64,000 nucleotides of DNA from Burkholderiales bacterium. GTDB taxonomy: Bacteria; Pseudomonadota; Gammaproteobacteria; Burkholderiales; JAEUOS01. Shown piece by piece: positions 36,158 to 45,960 of the stretch. Both the position numbers and the translations under genes were made by a program. The notes beneath the pieces were generated by a model. That model saw only the letters and a list, made by a program, of their open reading frames with translations. It was not told the origin of the DNA and did no database searches. Within the stretch, counting starts at the first letter, position 1. Each line of letters starts with the position of its first letter. The stretch lies in the NCBI GenBank assembly GCA_016790635.1, contig JAEUOR010000063.1, positions 40,597 to 104,596 of the forward strand, written 5' to 3'.

Positions 36158-38379
36158 CGCGCGGCGGTCTTGACCCGCGCGCCGCGCACCTCGAAGTCCA
36201 CCTGGTCAAGCACCTGCCCGTCGGCGCCAACGAGCCTGAGCAGGTGTTTCCCCGGCCACGGAAACCACGCGGTCGTGCGCGCCTCGCCCAGCGGCCGTCC
36301 GTTCAGGTGCCATTGCGCGCCTGGCGGTGCGTTGGCCTTGAAGATCAGGCGCTGGTTGGCGGGCGGGATGTCCGGGTCCAGCGCGTGGATGGAGCCGGCG
36401 ACCGGCGCGACGATGGCCGATTGCAGGGCGGGCTCTGCCAGGCGCACCAGCGTGCGTTCGGTGCCGGCCATGAAGACTTCGCGGCGTGGCGCCTCGATCG
36501 CGGGCTGGTAGGTCAGTCGCGTGGCCACGACGCCGGGCGGTGGCAATGGCTCGCCGGCGCCCGCGCCGCGCGGATGCAAATGCAGCATGAGGTCTCGCCA
36601 CAGCGGCGCTGCGCCCGAGACGCCGGACACGTCGTGCATGGGGCTGCCGCTGGCGTTGCCGACCCACACGGCCACGGTGTAGCGCGTCGAGTAGCCGATC
36701 GTCCAGTTGTCGCGCATGTCCTTGGAGGTGCCGGTCTTGACCGCGCTCCAGAAGGGAGTCTCCAGGCTGCTCGCGAGGCCGAAGGCCACCGCGCGCGCGG
36801 CGCGGTCGGCGAGCATGTCGCCGACGATGTGGCTGGCGACCGCGCTGGCGACGCGCCGCTGCGCGGGCTGCGGCACATCGCGGCGCAGGCGCACTGCGGA
36901 GGTCATGCCGCCATTGGCCAGGGTGCGATAGGCGTTGGCCAGTTCGATCAAGGTCACGTCCGCACTTCCCAGCGCCAGCGAGGGCCCGTAGTGATCGGCC
37001 GATTCCTCCACGGTCGACAGACCCAGGGCGCGCAGGCGTTCGACGAAGCGCTCCGGCCCGACGATGGCGAGCGCGCGCACCGCGGGAATGTTGAGCGAGC
37101 TGGCCAGGCTGGCGCGTACCGACACCGGGCCGCGGCTTGACGTGGCGTAGTTGCGCGGGATGTACAGGCCCGTGTCGGTCTGCACCTTGAGCAGCGCGTC
37201 GTCCAGGACGGAGGCTGCGGTCAGGCGCCGCTCCTCGATGGCCAGCGCGTACAGGAAGGGCTTCAAGGTCGAGCCGGCCTGGCGCGGCGCGGAGGCTCCG
37301 TCGACCTGCGCCGCGCGCGAGAGATCACCCGATGAACCCACGTAGGCCAGCACCTCGCCGCTGGCGTTGTCGAGCACGATGATTGCGCCGTCTTCGACGT
37401 TGCGCCCGGTCAGTTCGGTCAGGCGCGCGCGCAGCGCGGTGCGGGCTTTGGCCTGCACGTCGGCGTCCAGCGTGCTCGTGATGCGCGTGCCGCCGCGTAC
37501 TGGAGCGTCGGCCAGGATGCGCCGCGCCGCGTGGGGCGCGCCGTTTTGCGCTGGAAAAGCCTCGTAACCGCGCGCAAGTACCTGTTCGACTTGCGCGGCG
37601 AGACCGGCACAGGAGTCGTTTTGCTGCATGGCCGCGCGGCCGCTCTCTGGCTTGGCGCGCTGCTCAACCTGCGCAGTGAGCAGCAGGCAGGTGCGCCGCG
37701 TCACGCGCTGCGCGTGCGCGTTGGGGCCGCGCACCAGCGCCGCGGCTACGGCCGCCTCGCGCCGGTCGATGCCGTGCGGCGCCTTGCCGAAGAGTCCCCA
37801 GGACATGGCGGAGACCCCGGTCAGTTCGCCGCGAAACGGCACCAGGTTCAGGTAGGCCTCGAGGATCTGCGCCTTGCTCCAGCGTTTTTCGATCGCCATG
37901 GCGGCGCGCGCCTGGCGGAGCTTTTGCGCCATGCTGCGCGGGGTGGCGTCGTCGGCGCGCTGCAATTCGGGGTCCAGCATCGCGGCCAACTGCATGGTGA
38001 GCGTGCTGGCACCGCGCGCCCCGCTGCCGCCCAGGTGTCCGGCAGCCGCGCTCATGGCCGCCTTCCAGTCCACGCCGTCATGTTCCTCGAAGCGCTGGTC
38101 CTCGGCGGCGATGAGCATGGCCTTGAGTTGCGGAGAGACCGCGTCCAACGCCACCCACTCGAAGCGCCGCGCCTTGTTCTCGACACGCAAGCGCTGCAAA
38201 GGCCGCCCATCGCGATCGAGCACCCAGGCTTCTGAGGAGCGCCACTCGCGCTTCACCTGGGCAAAGTCCGGCGGCGCGGCCGCCGCGAGCGACGTGGCCG
38301 CCATGAGGCACAGCCCCGCCAAATGGGGTCTGACCCCATTTGGCAGAAAAGAAATGGGGTCTGACCCCATTTGCTTCAT
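36154..38379 (-). CDS. pbpC: penicillin-binding protein 1C (bifunctional transglycosylase/transpeptidase)
   Basis: The 741-residue product (E. coli PbpC is about 770) has a glycosyltransferase domain with MLIAAEDQRFEEHDGVDW and GASTLTMQLAAML. The transpeptidase has RQAGSTLKPFLYAL (active serine in STLK), SLASSLNIP (SxN) and KTGTSKDMRDNW (KTG). A C-terminal BiPBP_C-like beta domain follows (PPGAQWHLNGRPLGEA). It polymerises peptidoglycan in the periplasm. Its ATG at 38,379 overlaps the macroglobulin stop (ATGA). The first 20 codons are made of a palindromic repeat pair, so the original start or signal may have been ATG 38,304 (MAATSLAAAAPP). Confidence 0.9.
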   Translation of the reverse strand: MKQMGSDPISFLPNGVRPHLAGLCLMAATSLAAAAPPDFAQVKREWRSSEAWVLDRDGRPLQRLRVENKARRFEWVALDAVSPQLKAMLIAAEDQRFEEHDGVDWKAAMSAAAGHLGGSGARGASTLTMQLAAMLDPELQRADDATPRSMAQKLRQARAAMAIEKRWSKAQILEAYLNLVPFRGELTGVSAMSWGLFGKAPHGIDRREAAVAAALVRGPNAHAQRVTRRTCLLLTAQVEQRAKPESGRAAMQQNDSCAGLAAQVEQVLARGYEAFPAQNGAPHAARRILADAPVRGGTRITSTLDADVQAKARTALRARLTELTGRNVEDGAIIVLDNASGEVLAYVGSSGDLSRAAQVDGASAPRQAGSTLKPFLYALAIEERRLTAASVLDDALLKVQTDTGLYIPRNYATSSRGPVSVRASLASSLNIPAVRALAIVGPERFVERLRALGLSTVEESADHYGPSLALGSADVTLIELANAYRTLANGGMTSAVRLRRDVPQPAQRRVASAVASHIVGDMLADRAARAVAFGLASSLETPFWSAVKTGTSKDMRDNWTIGYSTRYTVAVWVGNASGSPMHDVSGVSGAAPLWRDLMLHLHPRGAGAGEPLPPPGVVATRLTYQPAIEAPRREVFMAGTERTLVRLAEPALQSAIVAPVAGSIHALDPDIPPANQRLIFKANAPPGAQWHLNGRPLGEARTTAWFPWPGKHLLRLVGADGQVLDQVDFEVRGARVKTAAR
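38321..38372. repeat. tandem pair of 21-base palindromes over the pbpC start
   Basis: Two identical 21-base palindromes with the core GGGGTCTGACCCC, flanked by AAAT/ATTT, lie at 38,321-38,341 and 38,352-38,372, with a 31-base period. They fall within pbpC codons 3-20. This motif resembles REP elements associated with tyrosine transposases in some proteobacteria, stated from general knowledge. No transposase is nearby. Confidence 0.75.
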
Positions 38380-41300
38380 GGCAGGACCTTCATGCGCGCG
38401 TTGGGGGCGACGCCGAACATTTCCGGCGCATACATGGCTTCGACGCGGGTGGCGGGGAGCGCGAACTCGCCGTCCTGGTTCAGGCGCAACGTGTACTCGA
38501 CCGACCACTTGCCTTTGGGCGCGAATTCGTAATAGGCGCGAAAGGCTTCGAAGCTGCGCTCCTCGAACGCGGGCCAGGCCTGGCCGCTGCGGCGCTCGCC
38601 TTGTTGCGCGACGCTCGAATCGCGCGCCAGGCCGCCGCCCAGGATGGTCGCGCCGGCCGGTATCGGGTCGGCCACCACCACCCAGGTCATGTCGGCGCTG
38701 GCGTCCACCTCCAGGCGCACGCGCAGGATGTCGCCGCGGGTATAGCTGCCGGCGGTCTTTTGCTGGATCGGCGTGACGCTCTTGACGACGCGGTAGCCGG
38801 CGGCAAAGGATTCGCGCACCGGCACCGCAGCCAGGCTTTGCACCAGGATCCAGGGCTTGCCTGCGCCGTCGTGATTGAGCGCGAGCACGGCAGAGGCGTT
38901 GCCCTTGGGCCACGGCCACTCGAGGGCGCCGCCCTGCGGCTGCGCCGCCCAGGGCAGGTTCTTCGCGTCGCGCGCCGCCTCGCCCAGGCTCAGGCGCGTG
39001 CTGCCGCCGACCTTCTGTGTCTCGAAGCGCGCGGCAAACTTGTCCAGGGCCAGCGAGCCCCACAGGTTGGCGGTGGTGGTTTGCCAGGCGCCTTTTTGCT
39101 GTCGCGCGAGCAGCCCCGTCACCAGGCGCGGGAGGTCGTCCTGCCATTGCGGCCGCTCCGCCACCGCGGCGATCAGGCGCGCCGCGTTCACGTCGCCGCC
39201 GACCATGAGCCACCACCAGTGATCCTCGCGCTCGGTGGAAAAGACCATGCGCGTGCCCTGCATGGACAGTCGCGCGCGCAATACCTGCTCGGCCTCGGCC
39301 AGGCGCTCGTCGCGGCGCGGGATGGCCGGCACGCGACCGAGGATGGACAGCCAGTCGATGACCGCGTGCGTGGGCCAGACGTTCGGTGTCAGGGCGATCG
39401 ATTCGGTCAACTTGGGCGTGGCCTTGGCCGAACGCGACAAGGCCTCGACGGCGGCGAGTTTCCTCGCATCGAGGTCACGGGTCGGCGCCCAGAAGTCGCG
39501 CTGGATGCGCCCTTCGACAAAGGCGATCAGCGCGCCCTCCATGCGATTGCGTGCGTTGTCCGGCAGCGCGAAGCCGGATTCGTGCGCAACCGCGAGCAGG
39601 TAGGCAGTCAGGGTATCGCTGCCGCGTCCGCCGGGGAAGTAGGCCGCCAGCCCGTCGCCATCCAGATAGTTGGGCAGCGCCGCGGCGACCTGCTCCCAGA
39701 GCACACGGTCGCGCAGCCCGATGGCCTTGGAGGTGCGCTGTTCCAGGCAGGCGAAGGGATAGGCCTCGAAGTAACGCCGCACGCCGTCCTGCGACCCCGA
39801 GAGACGCGGCTGCAATGCCACGCGCACACCGCCGCGCTCGGGCAGGCCCTGCGCGGGCGGTGCGACATTCAGGTTGAGGGTGCGGTCGAGTTGCGCGAGG
39901 GTCGCCTGCTCGACCGTCAACGGCACGGCGGGAACGACGCGCTGGCTGACCTTGAGGCCATCCTTGGCCGGCCGTGCGCCGCCTTTTTGCGTGGCTTCGA
40001 TGGTCCAGGCGAGCGCCTGGCGCCCTACGGGCACCTCGATGGGCCAGAAGAATTCCTGCGCCGCGCCGGCCGCGAGGGTCGCTTCGCGCGGCGGTGTGGC
40101 GATGCCGTCCAAGTGCGCGCTGAGCGTGACCTGCATCGCCTGCGCGGTCGTGTTGCGCAGTGTCACTCCCGCGCGAAAGCTGTCGCCTTCGCGCACCAGC
40201 GGCGGCAGTCCCGCCAGGATCTGCAAGTCCTTGGTCGCGCGCACCGAGGTGGACCCGCTGCCGAAGAGCGTGCCGACGGTCGCCGCGGGCGCGTCGGCGA
40301 TGGCGACGATGCGAAAACTGGTCAACGCATCGTTGAGCGGCACATCGACCAGCGCCTCGCCGTTTGCATCGACAGCGATGGCGCTTTTCCAGAGAAGAAG
40401 CGTGTCGAAGAGTTCGCGCGTGGGCGCGCGCCCGCCGCCGCCGCCGGGCGCCACCGCCTTCTTGCCGAAGTGGCGTCTTCCGACCACCTGCATCTGCGCG
40501 GTGGCAGTCTCGACGAAATAACCGCGCCGCCGGATCATGGCTTCCAGCACGTTCCAGCTGGCGTTGGGCATCAGTTCCAGGAGCGCCTCGTCGACCGCGG
40601 CGATGGCGACCTCGGTGCCCACCGGCGCGACCTTGCCATCGGCGGTCTTGACGGTCACCTTGACACGCGCGGTCTCGCGCGTCTGGTAGACCGGCTTGTC
40701 GGCGGCCACCCCCACTTTGAGTTCGAACGCCGAACTGCCGACCTGGATTTCCGCCAGTCCCAGCTTGAAGGCCGGCTTGGCCAGGTCCACCATCGCCGTG
40801 GCGCGCCCGCGGTTGTACAGGTCCACCCAGTCGCCGCGTTCGTTCCACCATTCCACCGGCGAGCGCCAGCCCCATTGAAACAACGAGTACCACGGCACGT
40901 CGCGCACCCGCGCGCGCACCGCCAGGACCGACACGTACACATTCGGCGCATAGCCGGGCTTGATCGGCAGGGCGATCACCGGGTCCCGACCGGAGAGCGG
41001 CACGACCAGGGTTTCGACGACCCCCTCGCGCTCCACCGCGACCCACGCTGTGGCGCTGCGAAACGGCATGCGCACCTGGAACTTGGCGGTCTCGCCGGGC
41101 TGGTAGCGCCTTTTCTCCGGCAGGAGGTCCATGCGGTCGGCGTTGTCGCCGCCGAACCAGGCGTCGCTGCCAGCCACCCAGATCGAGGTGGCGGCGACCG
41201 AGACACGACCCTCGCCATCCTCGGCCTCGGCCTTGAGTTCGATGTTGCCGACACGCTCCAGCACCGGCTCGCACAACAGCAGGCCGCGCGCGTCGCTGCT

Positions 41301-44114
41301 GCCGCTGCACAGGCTGCCGAGATCGCGGGTCTCGACCTTGTTGTCATAGCTGTAGAAGCCGCCGACGGTGCGGGTACGGCTGGAGAGCGTGGTGCGCAGC
41401 GTTCCCTTGACGGTGACCTTGGCGCCCTTGCGCGGCTTCCCGTCCAGGCCCAGGACCACGACCTTGAGTCGCGCCTTGCGCCGCGCCTGCACCCAGTCTT
41501 CGCTGTGGATGCCGGTGACGACGGCAGCCGGCCACAGGGTGGTGACGCTGCGCAGGGTCTGTTCCTCGCCGTTGGGATCGCGATAGGTGGCTTCGGCGAC
41601 CAGTTCGCGCGGGCGGTCGATGCGCGGCAGGTCCCGCACGACGAAGCGCGCCGTGCCTTCGCGCGAGAGCGTGACGGCGGTCTTGTCGTTAATCAGGCGA
41701 TCAGTGTTGCCGCGCGCTTCGCCCTGCGCATCGGCGGATGGCGTCTCGCCTGCAGCATCGGCGGGTGTGCCGAAGGTGAATTCCTCATAGTCGGCAAAGC
41801 GCACCTCGCGCTGGCGCAGGAGCGTGGTGAGGCTGACGGCATGACCTGCCGCCGGGCCGCCTGACAAATAGGAGAGCGCCAGGTCGAGCGGCAACTCGCC
41901 CGAGCGGACCTGCGGACCCTTGGGCGAGGCGACCGAACCCTGCATCAACGGCAGGCGGAATTCGGCGACGCGAAAGCTGCCGGTCTGCAGGATGCGACCG
42001 TCGTTGGCACCGCCGCCGCCGTAAACCAGCGACACCGCATACTCGCCGAGCTTGGCGTCGGTCGGGACTTTCCAGCTGTTGGATGCGCTGGCGCGCGCTC
42101 CAAAGCTGATCGGCAGGTCGACATCCGCGCCGCTGCCCAGGTGACTGATACGTACCGAGGTCGGCATGTTCTTCGCGCCCGGCAGCGCCAGCCCGCCGAT
42201 GGTTTCCTCGCGCACGAAGTGCTTCATCGAGACGGTTTCGCCGGCGCGCAGGAGCGGCCGGTCGAAGACGGTGTGCGCGGCCAGCGCGGCGGACTCGCCG
42301 CCACCCTGGTTGACATTGAAGCGCCAGGGCTCGATGCCGTTCTGCCAGTCCGAGAGCGCGAACGACAATTCGTCGCCCTTGCGCGCGGTGACCAGAAATT
42401 CCGGCGCTCCCTCGGCGCAGCGCGCGGGCCGGGCCAGGCTGGTGCGGATCGCTGCCACGCCATCCGGGCCGGTCTTGCCGGTCCAGAGCGCCGCGCCCGC
42501 GCAGTCGGAGACGCGGATGGCAGCCTCCGCCACCGGACGCGCGCTGTCGAGCGTGGTCACCCACACGGCGCCGCCGCCGGCCTCGCCGCGCGCCATCTTG
42601 AAATGCACCGCCAGGTTGGTGACCAGCGCCCCGGCGCGCACGTACATGGGGGCCGGCTTGCCCAGGAGTGCGGCGCCCAGGCGCTCGCTCTCGATCTCGA
42701 CGATGTGAAAGCCGGGCTCGGGCAGGGGGATGCCGATCACCTCGAAGGCCTTGCCGCCGGAGGGTAGCGGCAGGGTGGCGCTCCTGGCGCCGAGCACGCC
42801 CTTGAGGAGCGAGGAGGTGCGCGACTTGAATTCGTCGTTGCCGGCCGCGCGCAGGCGCGTCAGCCACTGCAAGATCTGCGTATCCTCGGTAACGCGAATG
42901 CGGTTGAGCGGCGCACCGTTCGCGGCCGGCGGCGCGGAGTCGCTCGCGCGCATGCTCACGCTCGCAGTCTTGAGCGCCGGCTCCACGTTGCGCACCGTCA
43001 CCGGCAGGACCGGTTGCGAACGCTCGATGATGCCGAAATTGGCGGCGAACTTGGCCAGGGGCGTGCCTTCGCCGGTTTTCACTTTCAAGGGAAAGCTCGC
43101 CGCATTGACTGCGGTTCGTCCGCTGTCGTCGACAAACTTGGCCGGCAACAGCACCGAGAATTCGGCCTTCTCGGCAAAAGGCGGGGCAAAGCGGACCTGG
43201 CGCACCACCGTGTCGGCGGATTCGCGCCCCCAGGCCGGCTTGCGTTCGCCGTCGGGCCCCTTGATGCGGATCGCATCGGCCAGTGTGCGCGTTACCGCGG
43301 CGGAGAATTCCAGGCTCATTTCCTGGGTGGGTGAGCAGGGCGCGCTGGCGTTTTCACGCGGGCAGGTGAAGCTCACCTTGAATTCCGGGCGCACCTTGAA
43401 CTTGAGCGCCTGGTCGATGCTGGTGGCGACGCGCGCCGCCGGATCGGCGGCGGCGCTGGCGATGCCCCGGCCCCAGACGAGGGTGAGGTTCGCGCCGGCC
43501 GGCAGGCGCTGGGTGCACTTGAGCGGCACCAGGCGCGGGTCGGGGACATCGCGTTCGCGCTTGAGCGCCTTGAAGAGCGCGGCGCGCTCCTGCTCCGGCA
43601 GAACGGTCACCGGCACGCGGTCGCCGATGCCTTCGACCACGCACCATGCGTTGGCCGCCACCGACGGCGTGTGCGCAGCGCCGTTCAGGCGCAGGATGAA
43701 GACCTGCTCCTCATCGATGGCACCGGCGCCGGCGTAAGGCTGCGAGGACAGTACCGCCGGTCCGCCGGTGGCGAAGCCGAATTCGACCTTGCCGGTCAGG
43801 GCGCCTCCGCTCAAGCTGCGCGTGGCGGGCTTGACGCGAAACGTGCAGCGCGTGGCCGGCGGCAGGTCGCGCGCGAAATCGAACACCCAGTTGCGCGCGT
43901 CGATCCAGCGCCCCTGCCCGGGCTCGCTGCATTCGATCGCAAAAGGCGCAGCGGCGTTGGGGTCGCCGAAGCGCACCATGTCCTCGGAAAAGCGCGCCGC
44001 CGCCTGGCGCACGCTGCGGACTTCCCCCTGCGGAGAAAAGCGCTCCACCGTGGCTGCCGCAACCGGGAGTCCGATCGACAGGATTGCCACCAACGCCCAC
44101 ATCCGGCCAGCCAT
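38376..44114 (-). CDS. bacterial alpha-2-macroglobulin (YfhM/MagD-like)
   Basis: The 1,912-residue product is larger than E. coli YfhM (about 1,650). It starts with a signal peptide (MAGRMWALVAILSIGLPVAAA) without a lipobox cysteine, so it is probably soluble in the periplasm rather than a lipoprotein. The N-terminal MG-type beta domains are followed by the bait-like region, then the thioester motif YPFACLEQRTSKAIGL with C1456 (codon 39,749-39,747), and complement-like helical domain (YFPGGRGSDTLTAYLLAVAHESGF). The C-terminus has the domain around GKWSVEYTLRLNQDGEFALPATR. It traps proteases that breach the outer membrane. Linked to pbpC by a four-base overlap, as in E. coli and many others. 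Confidence 0.92.
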   Translation of the reverse strand: MAGRMWALVAILSIGLPVAAATVERFSPQGEVRSVRQAAARFSEDMVRFGDPNAAAPFAIECSEPGQGRWIDARNWVFDFARDLPPATRCTFRVKPATRSLSGGALTGKVEFGFATGGPAVLSSQPYAGAGAIDEEQVFILRLNGAAHTPSVAANAWCVVEGIGDRVPVTVLPEQERAALFKALKRERDVPDPRLVPLKCTQRLPAGANLTLVWGRGIASAAADPAARVATSIDQALKFKVRPEFKVSFTCPRENASAPCSPTQEMSLEFSAAVTRTLADAIRIKGPDGERKPAWGRESADTVVRQVRFAPPFAEKAEFSVLLPAKFVDDSGRTAVNAASFPLKVKTGEGTPLAKFAANFGIIERSQPVLPVTVRNVEPALKTASVSMRASDSAPPAANGAPLNRIRVTEDTQILQWLTRLRAAGNDEFKSRTSSLLKGVLGARSATLPLPSGGKAFEVIGIPLPEPGFHIVEIESERLGAALLGKPAPMYVRAGALVTNLAVHFKMARGEAGGGAVWVTTLDSARPVAEAAIRVSDCAGAALWTGKTGPDGVAAIRTSLARPARCAEGAPEFLVTARKGDELSFALSDWQNGIEPWRFNVNQGGGESAALAAHTVFDRPLLRAGETVSMKHFVREETIGGLALPGAKNMPTSVRISHLGSGADVDLPISFGARASASNSWKVPTDAKLGEYAVSLVYGGGGANDGRILQTGSFRVAEFRLPLMQGSVASPKGPQVRSGELPLDLALSYLSGGPAAGHAVSLTTLLRQREVRFADYEEFTFGTPADAAGETPSADAQGEARGNTDRLINDKTAVTLSREGTARFVVRDLPRIDRPRELVAEATYRDPNGEEQTLRSVTTLWPAAVVTGIHSEDWVQARRKARLKVVVLGLDGKPRKGAKVTVKGTLRTTLSSRTRTVGGFYSYDNKVETRDLGSLCSGSSDARGLLLCEPVLERVGNIELKAEAEDGEGRVSVAATSIWVAGSDAWFGGDNADRMDLLPEKRRYQPGETAKFQVRMPFRSATAWVAVEREGVVETLVVPLSGRDPVIALPIKPGYAPNVYVSVLAVRARVRDVPWYSLFQWGWRSPVEWWNERGDWVDLYNRGRATAMVDLAKPAFKLGLAEIQVGSSAFELKVGVAADKPVYQTRETARVKVTVKTADGKVAPVGTEVAIAAVDEALLELMPNASWNVLEAMIRRRGYFVETATAQMQVVGRRHFGKKAVAPGGGGGRAPTRELFDTLLLWKSAIAVDANGEALVDVPLNDALTSFRIVAIADAPAATVGTLFGSGSTSVRATKDLQILAGLPPLVREGDSFRAGVTLRNTTAQAMQVTLSAHLDGIATPPREATLAAGAAQEFFWPIEVPVGRQALAWTIEATQKGGARPAKDGLKVSQRVVPAVPLTVEQATLAQLDRTLNLNVAPPAQGLPERGGVRVALQPRLSGSQDGVRRYFEAYPFACLEQRTSKAIGLRDRVLWEQVAAALPNYLDGDGLAAYFPGGRGSDTLTAYLLAVAHESGFALPDNARNRMEGALIAFVEGRIQRDFWAPTRDLDARKLAAVEALSRSAKATPKLTESIALTPNVWPTHAVIDWLSILGRVPAIPRRDERLAEAEQVLRARLSMQGTRMVFSTEREDHWWWLMVGGDVNAARLIAAVAERPQWQDDLPRLVTGLLARQQKGAWQTTTANLWGSLALDKFAARFETQKVGGSTRLSLGEAARDAKNLPWAAQPQGGALEWPWPKGNASAVLALNHDGAGKPWILVQSLAAVPVRESFAAGYRVVKSVTPIQQKTAGSYTRGDILRVRLEVDASADMTWVVVADPIPAGATILGGGLARDSSVAQQGERRSGQAWPAFEERSFEAFRAYYEFAPKGKWSVEYTLRLNQDGEFALPATRVEAMYAPEMFGVAPNARMKVLP

Positions 44115-44464
44115 TTGCTCTCCTTTGCGCCGCGCGGCGCGCGCGGCCCGGCTTTTTTGTCCCCGGTGTCAGCTTAAGGCCCCAGGTCGGGCGCAGTGTG
44201 GTCGTGATCCGGGCCGGAACGACGATCAATTATGGCCAAAGGCTGCAATCCACAGCCCGTGAAGTATTGCCCTTCGGCCGGCCACTTCCGCGTGCCGGCT
44301 CTGGTGAGCCCACCTCTCGAGGTTTCACACGCACCAGTTCGGGCGCAGACACGACGCCTGCCGGTTCTTGAAGGCTGGCCACAACTCGCCCTGCAACCGG
44401 CGTCACACCCGCCTGCTGTGTTATTTTCGCCCTCCTCTAACCCGCCTCCTGTGGAGAAACCGCC
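44115..44464. other. 350-base divergent region between the macroglobulin and TRAP genes
   Basis: The two starts face away from each other, so the stretch must hold both promoters. I see no gene, RNA or strong palindrome. It is more AT-rich near 44,217-44,260 and 44,412-44,440. The TRAP gene has GTGGAGAAACC before its ATG. Confidence 0.4.
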
Positions 44465-45436
44465 ATGCGCCTGAAGTTCGCCCTCATTGCCGCCGCAACG
44501 ACCCTGGTGTTTTCAGCCCAGGCACAGGCCCAGACCAAATGGGACCTGCCGGCCGCCTACCCGGCCACCAACTTTCACAGCGTCAACCTGCAGCAGTTCG
44601 CCGACGAGGTCGACAAAGCCACCGGCGGCAAGCTCAAGATCACGGTGCATGCCGGCGCGTCGCTCTTCAAGGCGCCCGAGATCAAGCGCGCGGTGCAGGG
44701 CGGCCAGGCGCAGATGGGCGAGATCCTGCTCGCCAACTTCCAGAACGAGTGGCAGATCTACGGTGCCGACGGCCTGCCCTTCCTGGCCGACAGCTACGAC
44801 GAAGCCGCCAAGCTGTGGCGCATCCAGAAGCCCATGCTCGAGAAAAAGCTGGCCGAGCAGGGCATGATGGTCCTGTTCTCGGTGCCGTGGCCGCCGCAGG
44901 GCATCTACTCCAAGAAGCCGCTGGCCTCGGCGGCGGACCTGAAGGGCATCAAGTGGCGCGCCTACAGCCCGGCCACCAGCCGCATCGCCGAACTGGTCGG
45001 CGCGCAGCCGGTGACCGTGCAGGCCGCAGAGGTGAGCCAGGCCTTCGCCACCGGCGTGGCCGAGTCCATGATGTCGAGCGGCTCGACCGGCTGGGACGCC
45101 AAGCTGCATGAGCATGTCAAGTTCTGGTACGACACCCAGGCCTGGCTGCCCAAGAACGCAGTGCTGGTCAATCGCGCCGCCTTCAACGCTCTCGACAAGA
45201 CGACCCAGGCGGCGGTGCTCAAGGCGGCAGCCGACGCCGAGCCGCGCGGCTGGGCCGCCAGCAAGCGCGCCAACACCGAGTCGCTCGACCGCCTGAAGGG
45301 TGGCGGCATGAGCATCCTGCCGCCCTCCGCGCAGTTGAAGGCCGACATGAAGAAGGTCGGCGACACCCTGTTGAAGGAGTGGCTCGACAAGGCCGGTCCT
45401 GAGGGCAAGCAGCTGGTCGATGCCTTCCTGAAGTAA
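44465..45436 (+). CDS. dctP: TRAP transporter substrate-binding protein (DctP family)
   Basis: The 323-residue product has a signal peptide (MRLKFALIAAATTLVFSAQ, cleavage after AQAQ) and the DctP layout: WDLPAAYPATNFHSVNLQQFADEV, LPFLADSYDEAAKLW, and GIKWRAYSPATSRIAELVGAQPV containing the conserved ligand arginine in WRAYS. It binds a carboxylate in the periplasm for a sodium-driven carrier. The ATG at 44,465 is preceded by GGAG. The membrane subunits follow directly. Ligand is unknown. Confidence 0.92.
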   Translation: MRLKFALIAAATTLVFSAQAQAQTKWDLPAAYPATNFHSVNLQQFADEVDKATGGKLKITVHAGASLFKAPEIKRAVQGGQAQMGEILLANFQNEWQIYGADGLPFLADSYDEAAKLWRIQKPMLEKKLAEQGMMVLFSVPWPPQGIYSKKPLASAADLKGIKWRAYSPATSRIAELVGAQPVTVQAAEVSQAFATGVAESMMSSGSTGWDAKLHEHVKFWYDTQAWLPKNAVLVNRAAFNALDKTTQAAVLKAAADAEPRGWAASKRANTESLDRLKGGGMSILPPSAQLKADMKKVGDTLLKEWLDKAGPEGKQLVDAFLK

Positions 45437-45450
45437 GGCCGGCGCCCGGC

Positions 45451-45960
45451 GTGCGCCGCCTGCTCGACCGACTCTATGACGGCGCCGCCGCCCTGGCGGC
45501 GCTGTTCATGGTCGGGCTCCTCCTGATGGTGCTGCTGTCGATTGTCAGCAGGCAGCTGCATTTCCATGTGCCCGGCACCGACGCCTACGCCGGCTACCTG
45601 ATGGCGGCGAGCGGTTTTCTGGCACTCGCGCACACCTTGAAGCGCGGCGAGCACATCCGCGTCACCCTCCTGCTCGGCTCGCTCGGGGAAGGTGCGCGGC
45701 GTGCCTTGGAAATCTGGTCGCTCGCTGCGGCGAGCGCCCTGGCGGGCCTCTTCGCCTTCTACAGCGCGCGCCTGGTCTGGCAGAGTCGCGCCTTCAACGA
45801 CGTCTCGACCGGCAACGACGCGACGCCGTTGTGGATTCCGCAGCTGGCCATGGCGCTGGGCACGCTGATCCTTTTGATCGCGCTGGTCGACGAGCTGGTG
45901 CTCGAGTTGCGCGGCAAGCGCGAGCACCGCGAAGGCGCGGAGGCGGCCCACAATGAGTGA
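45451..45960 (+). CDS. dctQ: TRAP transporter small permease (DctQ family)
   Basis: The 169-residue product has four hydrophobic segments (AALAALFMVGLLLMVLLSIVSR, YLMAASGFLALAHTLK, LEIWSLAAASALAGLFAFY, LAMALGTLILLIALVDEL) and the family motif RGEHIRVTLL. GTG at 45,451 is the predicted start, 14 bases after the dctP stop. It overlaps dctM by eight bases. It forms the small membrane subunit of the tripartite carrier. Confidence 0.9.
   Translation: MRRLLDRLYDGAAALAALFMVGLLLMVLLSIVSRQLHFHVPGTDAYAGYLMAASGFLALAHTLKRGEHIRVTLLLGSLGEGARRALEIWSLAAASALAGLFAFYSARLVWQSRAFNDVSTGNDATPLWIPQLAMALGTLILLIALVDELVLELRGKREHREGAEAAHNE

Noticed and set aside
38340..41864. 1,174-codon open frame on the plus strand
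   Set aside because: It lies wholly opposite the macroglobulin gene. It arises from high GC and codon bias and has no recognisable domain.
42760..42790. Another copy of the 32-base repeat (GGCAGGGTGGCGCT)
   Set aside because: Only about 15 bases match, and they lie within normal macroglobulin codons; it is likely chance.
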